From: Clostridium thermobutyricum
GTDB taxonomy: Bacteria; Bacillota; Clostridia; Ch29
Assembly: GCA_016842005.1 (NCBI GenBank)
Contig: JAENYD010000002.1
Span: forward strand, 1 to 64,000
Length of the DNA: 64,000 nt
Reading direction: 5' to 3'
Positions 15,636 to 24,748 of the stretch are shown here, piece by piece. The notes below the pieces were generated by a model that did not search any database, was not told the DNA's origin, and was given only the letters and a program-made list of their open reading frames with translations. The position numbers and the translations under genes were made by a program. How positions within the stretch are numbered: position 1 is the stretch's first letter; each line of letters begins with the position of its first letter.

Positions 15636-18600
15636 ATGGATAAAGGATTCATCTATACAGTAATCAAGAACAGGAAGATAACTCTGGCTGTGGTGGTTTT
15701 CCTTATGCTTATGGGTATGTACAGCTACTATGTGACCCCCAAGCAGGAGGACCCGGATTTCAATGCTCCGGTGGCCATGATTACCGCCGTTTATCCGGGA
15801 GCCTCCCCGGAGGATGTGGAGAGGCTGGTGACCTGCAAAATAGAGGACGAGGCAGCCGAGGTTGACGGGTATGATTACTGCACATCAGAGTCAAAGAACA
15901 GTCTTTCGGTGGTAATACTTTTTCTGGACCAGGATGCCGATACAGACCAGGCATGGGCCCAGCTGAGACAGAAGATGGATGACCTGCAGAGCCGGCTGCC
16001 TGCAGGATGCGGTAATATTGAGATAAATACCGACCTGCATGAAACCGCAGGCATAATTATAAGCATGTCCGGAGAAAATTATTCCTATGAAGAACTGGCC
16101 TCATATGCAGAAGATTTCAAGAAACAGCTGAGCAGGATAAAGGGGATAGCAAGGTTTGACCTGGCGGGAAAACAGGAGAAAGAGGTTAAGGTGGAGGTGG
16201 ATGCCGCAAGATTGAATTTCTTCAACCTGTCCCTGGAAGATGTTATAAAGGTAATCAGCGTCCAGAACATGAAGATGCCTTCCGGCCGTATTGACGACGG
16301 CAATGTGCGAATAACGGTTAATGCTCCCGGTGACTATGCGTCATTAACCGAAATTGAAAATACAATTATCGCGGTATCTGAAAAAACCGGGGCAGCAGTG
16401 AGGATAAAGGATATAGCAGAGGTATACATGGGTCTGGAGGATGCTGCATATAAAATCAAGCAGAACGGCAGGAATGCCGTACTGCTTGTGGGATATTTCA
16501 AAGAGGATGAGAATATTGTAATGGTGGGGCGGGATGTTGAGAAAAGGCTTGAGGAATTGAAGGCGGGACTACCTGAAGATATTGTTTTTGACCGGGTATT
16601 GTACCAGCCGGAAGATATAAGCAGGTCGGTCAACGGGTTTATGATAAATCTTCTGGAGGGTATGCTGTTTGTTATTGTTGTAGTCTTTGCCGGTATGGGA
16701 TTTCGGAATGCGCTGATTGTCTCAACCGCAATACCGGTCTCCATACTGCTGACCTTCATGGGCATGGGCATCATGGGGATAAAGATACACCAGATATCAA
16801 TCACCGCTTTGCTGATAGCGCTGGGAATGCTGGTGGACAATGCCATAGTTGTCAGCGACGCAATTCAGGTGAGGATGGACAGCGGGCAGGATAAACTGGA
16901 CGCATGTATAGAAGGGGTTAAAGAAGTGGCAGTACCGGTACTCACATCCACCCTGACAACCATTGGTGCTTTTGTTCCCCTCCTGACCCTGAATTCAATG
17001 GCGGGGGACTATATATCCAGTATCCCCCGGATAGTCATCCTGGCACTGGCATCATCCTATCTGGTGGCACTGTTTGTCGCACCTACCGTATCCTATCTGT
17101 TTTTTGAGAAGGGCAACAGCGCGGAAAGAGTTTCCTGGGCCCGGAGGCTGTACAGCCATGTACTCCATATGGGATTCAGGAATACGAAAATCACCATACT
17201 GGCGGCGCTGATAGCCTTTAGCCTGGCCATGTGTATAGCAGGGCAAATGGGATTGCAGTTTTTCCCTAAAGCGGATAAGGATATTATTTATATTGACATA
17301 TCCGCGGACCGTAATGGAAACCTGTCCAGGACAGAAGAAATTGCCGATACGGTGTCGGGGATACTGGAGCAACAGGAAGAGGTTAAAGGCTACACCGCTG
17401 CAATAGGCGGCAAAATGCCAAAGTTTTATGATACTGTACCTCCCCCCGTACAATCGCAGGACACTGCACAGGTCCTTGTAAGGGTTGATTTAGACAGGGG
17501 AAAGAGGTTCCGGACCAACTCCCAGTTGGCAGATTACCTGCAGGGCATCTTTGATGCCACTATCACCGGGGGCACTGCCACTGTAAAATTACTGGAAAAG
17601 GCCAAGCCTATCGGTGCTCCCATACGGGTCAGGATTTCGGGAGATGATATGGAGAGACTGGGGGAAGTATCCCGGGAAATTAAGGAGATGCTGAGGGAGG
17701 TCAGCGGTACGATTAACGTAAGGGATGACTTCACCGAGAAGACCTATGAGTTCTATATCCAGGTTGATGAGGACAAGGCAAGCCGATATGGTGTCTCAAA
17801 ATACGATATACAGAAGGAAGTCAGTATTGCGCTGATGGGAAATCAGGCATCCATATTCAGAAAGAATGGAAACGAATATGATATTGTTGTGAAAAGTGAC
17901 ATAGCCTCCAGGGAGGATTTGGAAAACTTTGCGATAAAATCGTCCGCCACCGGCCGCAAGGTGCTTTTAAAGGAAATCGCGGATATAAGTATGATAACCC
18001 GGCTTCCAAGCATCAGGAAGTATGACAGGGATATGTGCTTAACGGTTTACAGCGATCTGCGGTCAGGCTACGGGCCGGTTGAAATTGAAGAACGTCTTAA
18101 AGAAAAACTGGAAGAAGCGGATATGCATGATGTGAATATTGAGTTTGCCGGGGAGACAAAGGAGATAAGGGATAATTTCGGAGATATAGGGGTCTCCGCT
18201 GTATTTGCAGTGCTGGTGGTATACGGTATTTTGCTGATTCAGTTCAATTCGTTCATACAGCCATTGATAATACTGCTGACAATACCCCTGGCTTCCATTG
18301 GCTCCATACTGGGGTTATGGCTGTTCAGGCAGCCCCTGTCCTTTACAGGGCTTCTGGGTATAGTGAGCCTCCTGGGTATAGTGGTAAACAACGCCATAAT
18401 ACTGACCGACTTTATCAATAGTGAGAGAAGGCGGGGGGCAGCGGTGGAGAGGGCCTGCGTGAAGGCTGTGGATAAAAGGCTCAGGCCCATTATCCTCAGC
18501 ACAGCCACAACGGCTGTAGGATTAATACCGCTGGCGGTATCCGGAGGGGATTTGTTCAGGCCTCTGGCCATAGCTCTGATAGGCGGCCTGATGGTGTCAA

Positions 18601-18683
18601 CACTGCTTACCCTCGTGGTCATACCCGTGGTATACAATGCGGTGGAAAACAGGGTGATTACACCGTTCAAGGCATCATCATAG
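15636..18683 (+). CDS. RND-family efflux permease (AcrB/MexB-like)
   Basis: A 1015-residue proton-driven exporter with the family layout: TM1 near residue 12-32, a large extracytoplasmic loop, TM2-6 (about 335-540), a second large loop, and TM7-12 (about 860-1005). The TM4 proton-relay motif reads GMLVDNAIVVSDAI, with one Asp followed by Asn, a common variant. LSVVILFLDQDAD in the first loop is typical of the group. Transcribed with the adaptor under the TetR-type repressor; substrates cannot be read from sequence. Confidence 0.94.
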   Translation: MDKGFIYTVIKNRKITLAVVVFLMLMGMYSYYVTPKQEDPDFNAPVAMITAVYPGASPEDVERLVTCKIEDEAAEVDGYDYCTSESKNSLSVVILFLDQDADTDQAWAQLRQKMDDLQSRLPAGCGNIEINTDLHETAGIIISMSGENYSYEELASYAEDFKKQLSRIKGIARFDLAGKQEKEVKVEVDAARLNFFNLSLEDVIKVISVQNMKMPSGRIDDGNVRITVNAPGDYASLTEIENTIIAVSEKTGAAVRIKDIAEVYMGLEDAAYKIKQNGRNAVLLVGYFKEDENIVMVGRDVEKRLEELKAGLPEDIVFDRVLYQPEDISRSVNGFMINLLEGMLFVIVVVFAGMGFRNALIVSTAIPVSILLTFMGMGIMGIKIHQISITALLIALGMLVDNAIVVSDAIQVRMDSGQDKLDACIEGVKEVAVPVLTSTLTTIGAFVPLLTLNSMAGDYISSIPRIVILALASSYLVALFVAPTVSYLFFEKGNSAERVSWARRLYSHVLHMGFRNTKITILAALIAFSLAMCIAGQMGLQFFPKADKDIIYIDISADRNGNLSRTEEIADTVSGILEQQEEVKGYTAAIGGKMPKFYDTVPPPVQSQDTAQVLVRVDLDRGKRFRTNSQLADYLQGIFDATITGGTATVKLLEKAKPIGAPIRVRISGDDMERLGEVSREIKEMLREVSGTINVRDDFTEKTYEFYIQVDEDKASRYGVSKYDIQKEVSIALMGNQASIFRKNGNEYDIVVKSDIASREDLENFAIKSSATGRKVLLKEIADISMITRLPSIRKYDRDMCLTVYSDLRSGYGPVEIEERLKEKLEEADMHDVNIEFAGETKEIRDNFGDIGVSAVFAVLVVYGILLIQFNSFIQPLIILLTIPLASIGSILGLWLFRQPLSFTGLLGIVSLLGIVVNNAIILTDFINSERRRGAAVERACVKAVDKRLRPIILSTATTAVGLIPLAVSGGDLFRPLAIALIGGLMVSTLLTLVVIPVVYNAVENRVITPFKASS

Positions 18684-18721
18684 AAGGTGTGTACCCTGAT
18701 TCAACGGCGGAATACAAGCAG

Positions 18722-18745
18722 GCCGGGGAGCGTCATTCCCCGGCT
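18722..18745. terminator. Hairpin between the RND gene and DUF1657 gene
   Basis: CCGGGGA/TCCCCGG arms between two converging genes, with a weak T-rich tail (CTTCTCT) on the plus strand. Probably a terminator for the efflux operon. Confidence 0.5.
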
Positions 18746-18752
18746 TCTCTGG

Positions 18753-18989
18753 TTACTGGTTCTGCTGATTGCCCTGCATCATCTGCTGCTGTTGATAAAG
18801 GGTGTTGTTTTCGGTGATGTAGTTAAGCCTGTTGTTAAGCATATCCACATGACGCTGGGCATCCTGCTGCATCTGCTGGAACATTTGCCTGGCGGTGGGG
18901 TCGTCTGTTGATTCGGCAAACATTGCGTAGGTTCCCACCATTGATTCTGCAGACGCTACCGCCTTTTTAAGGTCTTTTTTTACTGTCAT
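18753..18989 (-). CDS. DUF1657 protein (spore-associated family)
   Basis: A 78-residue helical protein starting MTVKKDLKKAVASAESMVG and containing FAESTDDPTARQMFQQM, which matches the DUF1657 family common in endospore formers, where it often accompanies spoVA-type genes. The C-terminal tail is Gln-rich (YQQQQMMQGNQQNQ). The ATG at 18989 is preceded by GGGAGG at 7-base spacing. No sporulation genes lie beside it here, so its role rests on the family only. Confidence 0.85.
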   Translation of the reverse strand: MTVKKDLKKAVASAESMVGTYAMFAESTDDPTARQMFQQMQQDAQRHVDMLNNRLNYITENNTLYQQQQMMQGNQQNQ

Positions 18990-19089
18990 CAAAAAACCTC
19001 CCGGAAATTTGTTCGCAATCTTATTGTTTCTGCCGGAAGGCCTTTAAAAACATGTAATTTATGATTTGAATGCAAAAAAATTCATGTTC

Positions 19090-20745
19090 CTATAAACGGA
19101 GCGATGGATTTCTGGCTTTGAGCAAATCCATTATATTTATGCCGATATACAGCAGGTACTGGTCTGAAGCTTCCAGGGGGTCCATCCCGGTTATCTCGCA
19201 GATTTTATTCAGCCTGTACCTCAGGGTATGCCGGTGTATAAAAAGCCTGTCGGCGGTTTTGGTCAGGTTGAGATTGTCCAGGAACACCCTGAGGGTGTCC
19301 AGAAGGTCGGTTTTGTGCACTTTGTCATATTCGGCTATTTTTTTTACCGTATCCCTGTAAAAGGAGCTGAGTATCCCAGTATCCTCGATTTCGACAAGGA
19401 GCCTGTATATGCCCAGGTCCCTGTAAAATACGGTATTTTCTTTCATTTTGCAGAGTTTGTGCACTTTCAGGGCTTTTTCCGCTTCCTGGTAGCTCCTGCG
19501 GAGGGTGAGGAGATTTCCGTGGCAGGACCCCACGCCTATCAGCACCTTTATTACCGGAAAATACTTGTTGACCTCGTCGTGTATATATCCTGACAGCCTG
19601 TAGATGTATTCTTTTTCATCGGGGTAGTCGGTCAGGAACAAAAGAAAACTGTCATTATGCTCACACAGAATAACGGGCAGATGTTTCTGCTGTATTATAA
19701 GGCTCAGAAGCTTATGCATCTTTTTTCTCAGATTTTGCATGTACTTTGTTTCGGGCTCCGACTGCCGCCGGTTGGTTTTTATCTTAATCATCATAGCCGA
19801 ATATCTGCTGTTGGCATCGTATCCCAGTATCTCCGCCTTTTGCTGGATTGTATCCAGAGGCGGAGGATTTTCGGACAGCAGTCTTGATACCAGGTCATTG
19901 GTCATCTTTGACCGCGTTTTCAGGGGATTGTCTTCTTTCATCAGTTCCAGAGCACAGATGGACGCTGCATGTTTCAGGGCGGCTATATCTTCTTCCTGGA
20001 ATTTTTTACCGTTTTTCAGTGCTGAGATATATCCGTATATTTCGTAGTTTGCCTTTATGGGGATAATCATCTGCTCCTGTATCCCTTTCTGTTCCAGGCC
20101 CGTGACTTCGTAAAAAGGGTGCCCGGAGTTGACAAGCTCCATGATGCCTTCCTTAACCAGAGGGGTGAGGTCTGTTTCGTTTTCGGCGTTTTCCCCGGAG
20201 GAACTGATGGGCTGGTATATACAGTCGTAAATCCTGATGGGCCGCTCAATTATTCTGGAGAGCACCTGGGCGATGATGGAAAAGCCCTGCTGGTCAAGAA
20301 TGACCTCGGTCAGCTGGCGGCCGACCTTGGAGGTGTATTCGTAATACAGTATCTGTTTGTTGCTCAGTTCTTTCAGGATTACCCGGGTGATTTCCTTAAA
20401 GCTGGTACCGGGGGGAAGCTCAATCAGAGGGATGTTGTAACCGTCAGCCAGCTTTATGAAACTGTCCGGGATGCTGTCGATGTAATGGCCCACCTGGACC
20501 GCCAGCGCTGCAATGCCCCCGGAATACATCTGCCTGATTATGTTCTCCTGATAACTGCTGTCGTCGCCTTTGAAACCGTATGCAGTGGTTATAAGGAATT
20601 CCCCTTTCTGCAGATGGCTCAAATCGTCCAGAATTTCAAGGATGTTCACACAGACGATTTCATTGTATATTCCCGGATTGTTCGAAATAATCCTGGCGTC
20701 TTTGAAGACGTCAAGTTTCAGGACCTCGGATACCGTCAAAGGCAT
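19090..20745 (-). CDS. PucR-family transcriptional regulator
   Basis: A 551-residue regulator. The N-terminal PucR domain (about 1-130) begins PLTVSEVLKLD and includes the NILEILDDLSHLQKGEFLITT region. A central diverged region (about 150-400) follows. The C-terminal HTH_30 domain reads LDNLNLTKTADRLFIHRHTLRYRLNKI. PucR/CdaR-type proteins typically activate purine, sugar-acid or amino-acid catabolic genes in response to a metabolite. This gene is divergent from kdd and the kam genes, separated by 200 bases of regulatory DNA, which makes lysine-pathway control the natural inference. The ATG at 20745 is better spaced from AAGGGGG than the GTG at 20754. Confidence 0.9.
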   Translation of the reverse strand: MPLTVSEVLKLDVFKDARIISNNPGIYNEIVCVNILEILDDLSHLQKGEFLITTAYGFKGDDSSYQENIIRQMYSGGIAALAVQVGHYIDSIPDSFIKLADGYNIPLIELPPGTSFKEITRVILKELSNKQILYYEYTSKVGRQLTEVILDQQGFSIIAQVLSRIIERPIRIYDCIYQPISSSGENAENETDLTPLVKEGIMELVNSGHPFYEVTGLEQKGIQEQMIIPIKANYEIYGYISALKNGKKFQEEDIAALKHAASICALELMKEDNPLKTRSKMTNDLVSRLLSENPPPLDTIQQKAEILGYDANSRYSAMMIKIKTNRRQSEPETKYMQNLRKKMHKLLSLIIQQKHLPVILCEHNDSFLLFLTDYPDEKEYIYRLSGYIHDEVNKYFPVIKVLIGVGSCHGNLLTLRRSYQEAEKALKVHKLCKMKENTVFYRDLGIYRLLVEIEDTGILSSFYRDTVKKIAEYDKVHKTDLLDTLRVFLDNLNLTKTADRLFIHRHTLRYRLNKICEITGMDPLEASDQYLLYIGINIMDLLKARNPSLRL

Positions 20746-20945
20746 CCTTTCCACCCCCTTATACTTATATTATACAATACTCTGTCAATCTTTTGTAAAT
20801 CATTTATACATTTTGTACAATGGACATATCTTATTTTTATAGCTAATGAATAAAGAACTGTTTGAATTTTTCAAATATAATTAAAGCAGGTGCAAGAATA
20901 TTATTTACGTCCTGCAGGACAACATTTAGTTTAGGAGGGCTTATC
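20746..20945. promoter_or_regulatory. Divergent regulatory region of pucR-like gene and kdd
   Basis: On the minus strand TATAAT (20777-20772) with an upstream TTTACA at a long 19-base spacing could start the regulator transcript. Two perfect palindromes stand out: TTGTACAA (20813-20820) and GTCCTGCAGGAC (20909-20920), the latter about 25 bases before the kdd start and a candidate operator. No riboswitch-like structure was recognised. Confidence 0.45.
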
Positions 20946-21983
20946 ATGAAAAAAGGCTGTAAATACGGAACCCACAGGGTGATCGAGCCAAAGGGGACAT
21001 TTCCCCAGGCGGCATGGAAGATAGATAATACCATGAACATATACGACAATGAAATACTCATTGACGTACAGACACTGAACATAGATTCCGCCAGTTTTAC
21101 GCAGATAGAGGAACATGCAGGAGGGGACACGGGCAAAATCAAAGAGAGAATTCTGGAGATAGTTGCCGAAAGGGGAAAACACCATAACCCTGTTACAGGC
21201 TCCGGCGGGATGCTGATAGGGAAGGTAAAGGAGATAGGCAGCGACCTGGCGGGCAGAACCGACCTGAAGGCAGGGGACAGGATAGCCACCCTTGTATCCC
21301 TCTCTTTAACGCCCCTGGTCATCAATGAAATAAAGGAGATACGTCCCGAAATAGACCAGGTGGATATAGACGGGCAGGCCATACTGTTCGAGAGCGGTAT
21401 CTACGCCAGGCTGCCGGATGACATGACAGAAACCCTTGCCCTTGCCGTGCTGGATGTTGCAGGGGCTCCCGCCCAGACTGCAAGGCTTGTAAAACCGGGA
21501 GATACCGTGTTTATCGTGGGCGCCGGGGGCAAGTCGGGGATGCTGTGCCTCCACGAAGCAAGAAAACGTGCGGGGATAACCGGTAAGGTCATAGGTATGG
21601 GGCACAGTGATGCCAGCTGCAGCAGGATTGTCCGGACCGGTCTGGCGGATGTGGTGATACAGGGCGATGCTGCCAACCCCGTCGAGGTGATGAATAAGGT
21701 TTCGGAGGTTACCGGGGGGAAAATGGCTGATATCACAATAAACTGTGTCAATATACCCGGAACAGAAATGTCGTCAATAATGGCGACCAGAGAGGGAGGG
21801 CTCATATATTTCTTCAGCATGGCCACAAGCTTTACCGCAGCGGCCCTGGGCGCCGAAGGAGTAGGCAAGGATGTAACCATGATTATAGGAAACGGTTATG
21901 CAAAAGACCATGCGGAGATTTCCCTGAATGTCCTGAGGGAAAATGCGGTGCTGAGGGACATGTTCCAAAAGCTTTATGCCTAG
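20946..21983 (+). CDS. kdd: L-erythro-3,5-diaminohexanoate dehydrogenase
   Basis: A 345-residue NAD(P)-dependent dehydrogenase of lysine fermentation. It oxidatively deaminates 3,5-diaminohexanoate to 5-amino-3-oxohexanoate. The N-terminus KKGCKYGTHRVIEPKGTFPQ is characteristic of this enzyme, and a Rossmann dinucleotide motif lies at about 188-200 (VFIVGAGGKSGML). The ATG at 20946 follows AGGAGGG. It heads the gene series kdd-kamB-kamC-kamD-kamE, whose product KamDE supplies its substrate, and Kce further downstream uses its product. Confidence 0.93.
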   Translation: MKKGCKYGTHRVIEPKGTFPQAAWKIDNTMNIYDNEILIDVQTLNIDSASFTQIEEHAGGDTGKIKERILEIVAERGKHHNPVTGSGGMLIGKVKEIGSDLAGRTDLKAGDRIATLVSLSLTPLVINEIKEIRPEIDQVDIDGQAILFESGIYARLPDDMTETLALAVLDVAGAPAQTARLVKPGDTVFIVGAGGKSGMLCLHEARKRAGITGKVIGMGHSDASCSRIVRTGLADVVIQGDAANPVEVMNKVSEVTGGKMADITINCVNIPGTEMSSIMATREGGLIYFFSMATSFTAAALGAEGVGKDVTMIIGNGYAKDHAEISLNVLRENAVLRDMFQKLYA

Positions 21984-22001
21984 CGGCGAGGTGGAAGCAT
22001 A

Positions 22002-23054
22002 TTGAATCTGATGGATATAGTTGTCACCAGCAATATTTCGGACCTTTCCATAGTCGGCATGGCGAAGAATGCGGGTAAGACGGTCGCATTGAACTATCTT
22101 ATTAAAGAGGGGAGCATGAGGAATTTTACCCTGGGGCTCACGTCAACGGGAAGGGACGGGGAGAAAAAGGACCTGTTCACCCGGCAGAAGAAACCGCTGA
22201 TTGTGGCACCTGCCGGCAGTATTGTAGCCACTGCCAGGGAATGTTTCAGGAAAGCCGATGCCAGGATGGAAGTACTGCAGACAACCGGATACCATACTCC
22301 CCTTGGTGAAATTGTAATCGGAAGGGTGAGGGAAGAGGGTCTTGTGGAGATTGCAGGTCCTCCTACCAGTTCCCAGATAAGAAAAGTGATAGAGATTATG
22401 AAAGAGCTGGGCGGGAATCTGGTGCTTGTTGACGGGGCGCTGGACAGGGTTGCATCCGCAGCCCCCACTGTGACCCATGCCACTGTACTGGCTACAGGGG
22501 CGGTAGTTGGGAACAGTATGGAGGCGGTTATAGAGAGAACGGCACTGGTGAAAGAATTTTTTTGTCTGGAGAAGGTCGATAACGGGTGCCTTTATGATAA
22601 AGCTTCAGAAATAGTAACGGGAAAAAAAACAGCCTTATATAGCGAAAACAACGGTCAGACCACCGTTGAAGAGCTCAATGTGGAAACGGCCCTGCGGTTG
22701 GGCAAGCTGTTGTCTGCCAGGGCAGGCCAGGGCACCCGCGGTATTATTATTGGCGGGGCGCTGGTGGACGGTATGGTCCGGGACATTATGAACACCATGA
22801 CATACAATAAATTAAAAGACGGGATGGATATCATAGTTCCGGACGGGACCAAGGTATTCCTGAGTCCGGAAGTGTACAGGAGATTTACAGCAAAGGGAGG
22901 GCGTATCAGGGTAATCCATGATATCAACCTTCTGGCAGTGACAGTCAATCCTTTTTCATCAACGGGTTACAGCTATGATCCGGTTGAGTTTCTGGACAGA
23001 CTGAGAAGGGCTCTTGTTCCTGTTCCGGTGTTTGATTTAATGCTGGGAGAGTAA
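22002..23054 (+). CDS. kamB: Lysine 5,6-aminomutase accessory/reactivase subunit KamB
   Basis: A 350-residue P-loop protein lying between kdd and the MutS-like gene in a conserved lysine-fermentation neighbourhood. A Walker A-like GMAKNAGKT occurs at residues 19-27 and TLGLTSTGRDGE follows; no other domain is obvious. Proteins in this position are annotated as partners of the MutS-like ATPase in reactivating the B12/PLP aminomutase after cofactor inactivation. That role is known for the family by context and analogy, not visible in the sequence. TTG at 22002 with GAGGTGG upstream is the likely start; ATG at 22011 is possible. Confidence 0.75.
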   Translation: MNLMDIVVTSNISDLSIVGMAKNAGKTVALNYLIKEGSMRNFTLGLTSTGRDGEKKDLFTRQKKPLIVAPAGSIVATARECFRKADARMEVLQTTGYHTPLGEIVIGRVREEGLVEIAGPPTSSQIRKVIEIMKELGGNLVLVDGALDRVASAAPTVTHATVLATGAVVGNSMEAVIERTALVKEFFCLEKVDNGCLYDKASEIVTGKKTALYSENNGQTTVEELNVETALRLGKLLSARAGQGTRGIIIGGALVDGMVRDIMNTMTYNKLKDGMDIIVPDGTKVFLSPEVYRRFTAKGGRIRVIHDINLLAVTVNPFSSTGYSYDPVEFLDRLRRALVPVPVFDLMLGE

Positions 23055-23080
23055 TAAACAGCTCAAAGGGGGTATGGTCG

Positions 23081-24748
23081 GTGACACAGTTTTTGATGCC
23101 TTCCACAGCGAAGGACCTGGGATTTGATTATGTGATGGATAAGCTCCAGCCGGTAAGCCCTTACGGCAGAGAGGCGAAAGAGGGCATGAGGCCCTTTTTG
23201 CCCGGCATGGAGGAAGAACTGGAAGAAGAACTGGACAGGCTTGAATGTTTTTATAACAGGTACAGGGAAAATCCCGGTGCATTTGCCGATATCAGGGCTT
23301 TGCTGGCCAAACTGAAGGAAATCAGGAATTCAATAAACAAAACTGCAGCGGGCGTCCTGGATGATGTTGAACTGTTCGAAATAAAGAGTTTTCTTTTCAT
23401 ACTCCATGAAATCAGTCAGCTGGTGCTTGAAACCGGACTGGGAGAAATAATAGAGCTGTATCCCCTCCCGTATCTTCAAAGGCTGTTTGACCCTGAGGAT
23501 AAGGGCAGGAGAGGTTTTTTCATTGAGGATAAATACTCCGAAGACCTCAGGGACATCCGGAAGAAACGCAGGGAGACTGAAAGAAAAATCAGGAGCGAAA
23601 ACGCAAAGCTCCACAGCGCATTTTATCAGAGTTTCAGAACAAAACTGAATCCCAACGGCGAGATTGAAGTGAGCAAGAGCAGTGTGAAGTTGATGGAAAA
23701 AATGAAACAATCCGGCCTGCTTATGTACTCTCGGGAGAATTTTGCTACGGTTACCTTTGCGATAAAACCCACCCCCCGGCTGGAAGAACTGAACTCGCAG
23801 CTTGCTTCCCTGAAGGCGGAGGAAGATGAAGAAGAGCAAAAGATAAGAAAGATGCTCACCGCGGAAGTGAGCATGCACAAGGATGTACTGATGGAGAACA
23901 TTAACAGCCTGGCCATACTGGATTTGCTGATAGCAAAGGTCTGCCTGGCTGTCGGGACAAAATCAGTGAGACCGCTTATCACAGGGAAAAGGGCCATAAT
24001 GATAAAAAACGGCAGGCACGTGCTGCTGGAAGATATATTAAGGCAGAAGGGACTTGAATTCATACCGGTTTCCATAAATATGCACTCCCCGGTTTCCATA
24101 ATAACAGGGGCAAATATGGGCGGCAAGACGGTGGATTTGAAGCTGGTGGGGCTTCTTACCGTGATGGCCCAGTACGGATTGTTTGTCCCTGCCGATGAGA
24201 TGAGCCTGGGCCTGCGGCGGTTCATATTCTTCTCCGGGAGCTTCAGGGAGTCCCTGACCGAAGGGCTGAGCAGTTTCGGAGCGGAGATAAAGGCCATTGG
24301 CGAGGTGATAAGCCATGGACCTTCGGAGGGACTTATACTGATTGACGAGCTGGCAAGGGGCACCAATCCTCCGGAAGCCATCAGTATTGCCACGGCACTG
24401 ATAGAGAGGCTTATGGAATGCAGTTGCCTGACGCTGATAACAACACATTTTCACCAGCTTACGTCAATAAGGGGGGTTTCCCATTTCAGGGTGAAGGGTC
24501 TTGCAAACCTGAATCTGGAAAGTCTTTCACAGGAAATCAGCTGCAATTTTGCAGAGGGTGTGGAGACCTTGAACCGCTATATGGACTATCACCTTGAGGA
24601 AGTGGAAGACCAGAAGGATATGCCCAAAGATGCAATAAAAGTAGCCCGTATCATGGGCTTTGACGATGAAATACTGGATGAAGCCGAAAAAATTCTGGCC
24701 GGCATTTGTGCTACAGACAGGGAGGTATTGACGTGTCAAAAAAATTGA
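23081..24748 (+). CDS. kamC: MutS-like ATPase, lysine 5,6-aminomutase reactivase KamC
   Basis: A 555-residue protein with the MutS core and ATPase domains but no mismatch-recognition domain. The C-terminal half carries Walker A GANMGGKT (about 345), the following VDLKLVGLLTVMAQYG, Walker B LILIDELARGTNP (about 425), and TTHFHQL. Despite the MutS resemblance, its position before kamD and translational closeness (16-base overlap) argue for service to the aminomutase rather than DNA repair. GTG at 23081 is 8 bases after AAAGGGGG. Confidence 0.82.
   Translation: MTQFLMPSTAKDLGFDYVMDKLQPVSPYGREAKEGMRPFLPGMEEELEEELDRLECFYNRYRENPGAFADIRALLAKLKEIRNSINKTAAGVLDDVELFEIKSFLFILHEISQLVLETGLGEIIELYPLPYLQRLFDPEDKGRRGFFIEDKYSEDLRDIRKKRRETERKIRSENAKLHSAFYQSFRTKLNPNGEIEVSKSSVKLMEKMKQSGLLMYSRENFATVTFAIKPTPRLEELNSQLASLKAEEDEEEQKIRKMLTAEVSMHKDVLMENINSLAILDLLIAKVCLAVGTKSVRPLITGKRAIMIKNGRHVLLEDILRQKGLEFIPVSINMHSPVSIITGANMGGKTVDLKLVGLLTVMAQYGLFVPADEMSLGLRRFIFFSGSFRESLTEGLSSFGAEIKAIGEVISHGPSEGLILIDELARGTNPPEAISIATALIERLMECSCLTLITTHFHQLTSIRGVSHFRVKGLANLNLESLSQEISCNFAEGVETLNRYMDYHLEEVEDQKDMPKDAIKVARIMGFDDEILDEAEKILAGICATDREVLTCQKN

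Noticed and set aside
23081-24748. MutS or MutS2 DNA repair protein
   Set aside because: Mismatch-recognition and Smr domains are missing and the gene is embedded with kamD/kamE, so an aminomutase-accessory role fits better.
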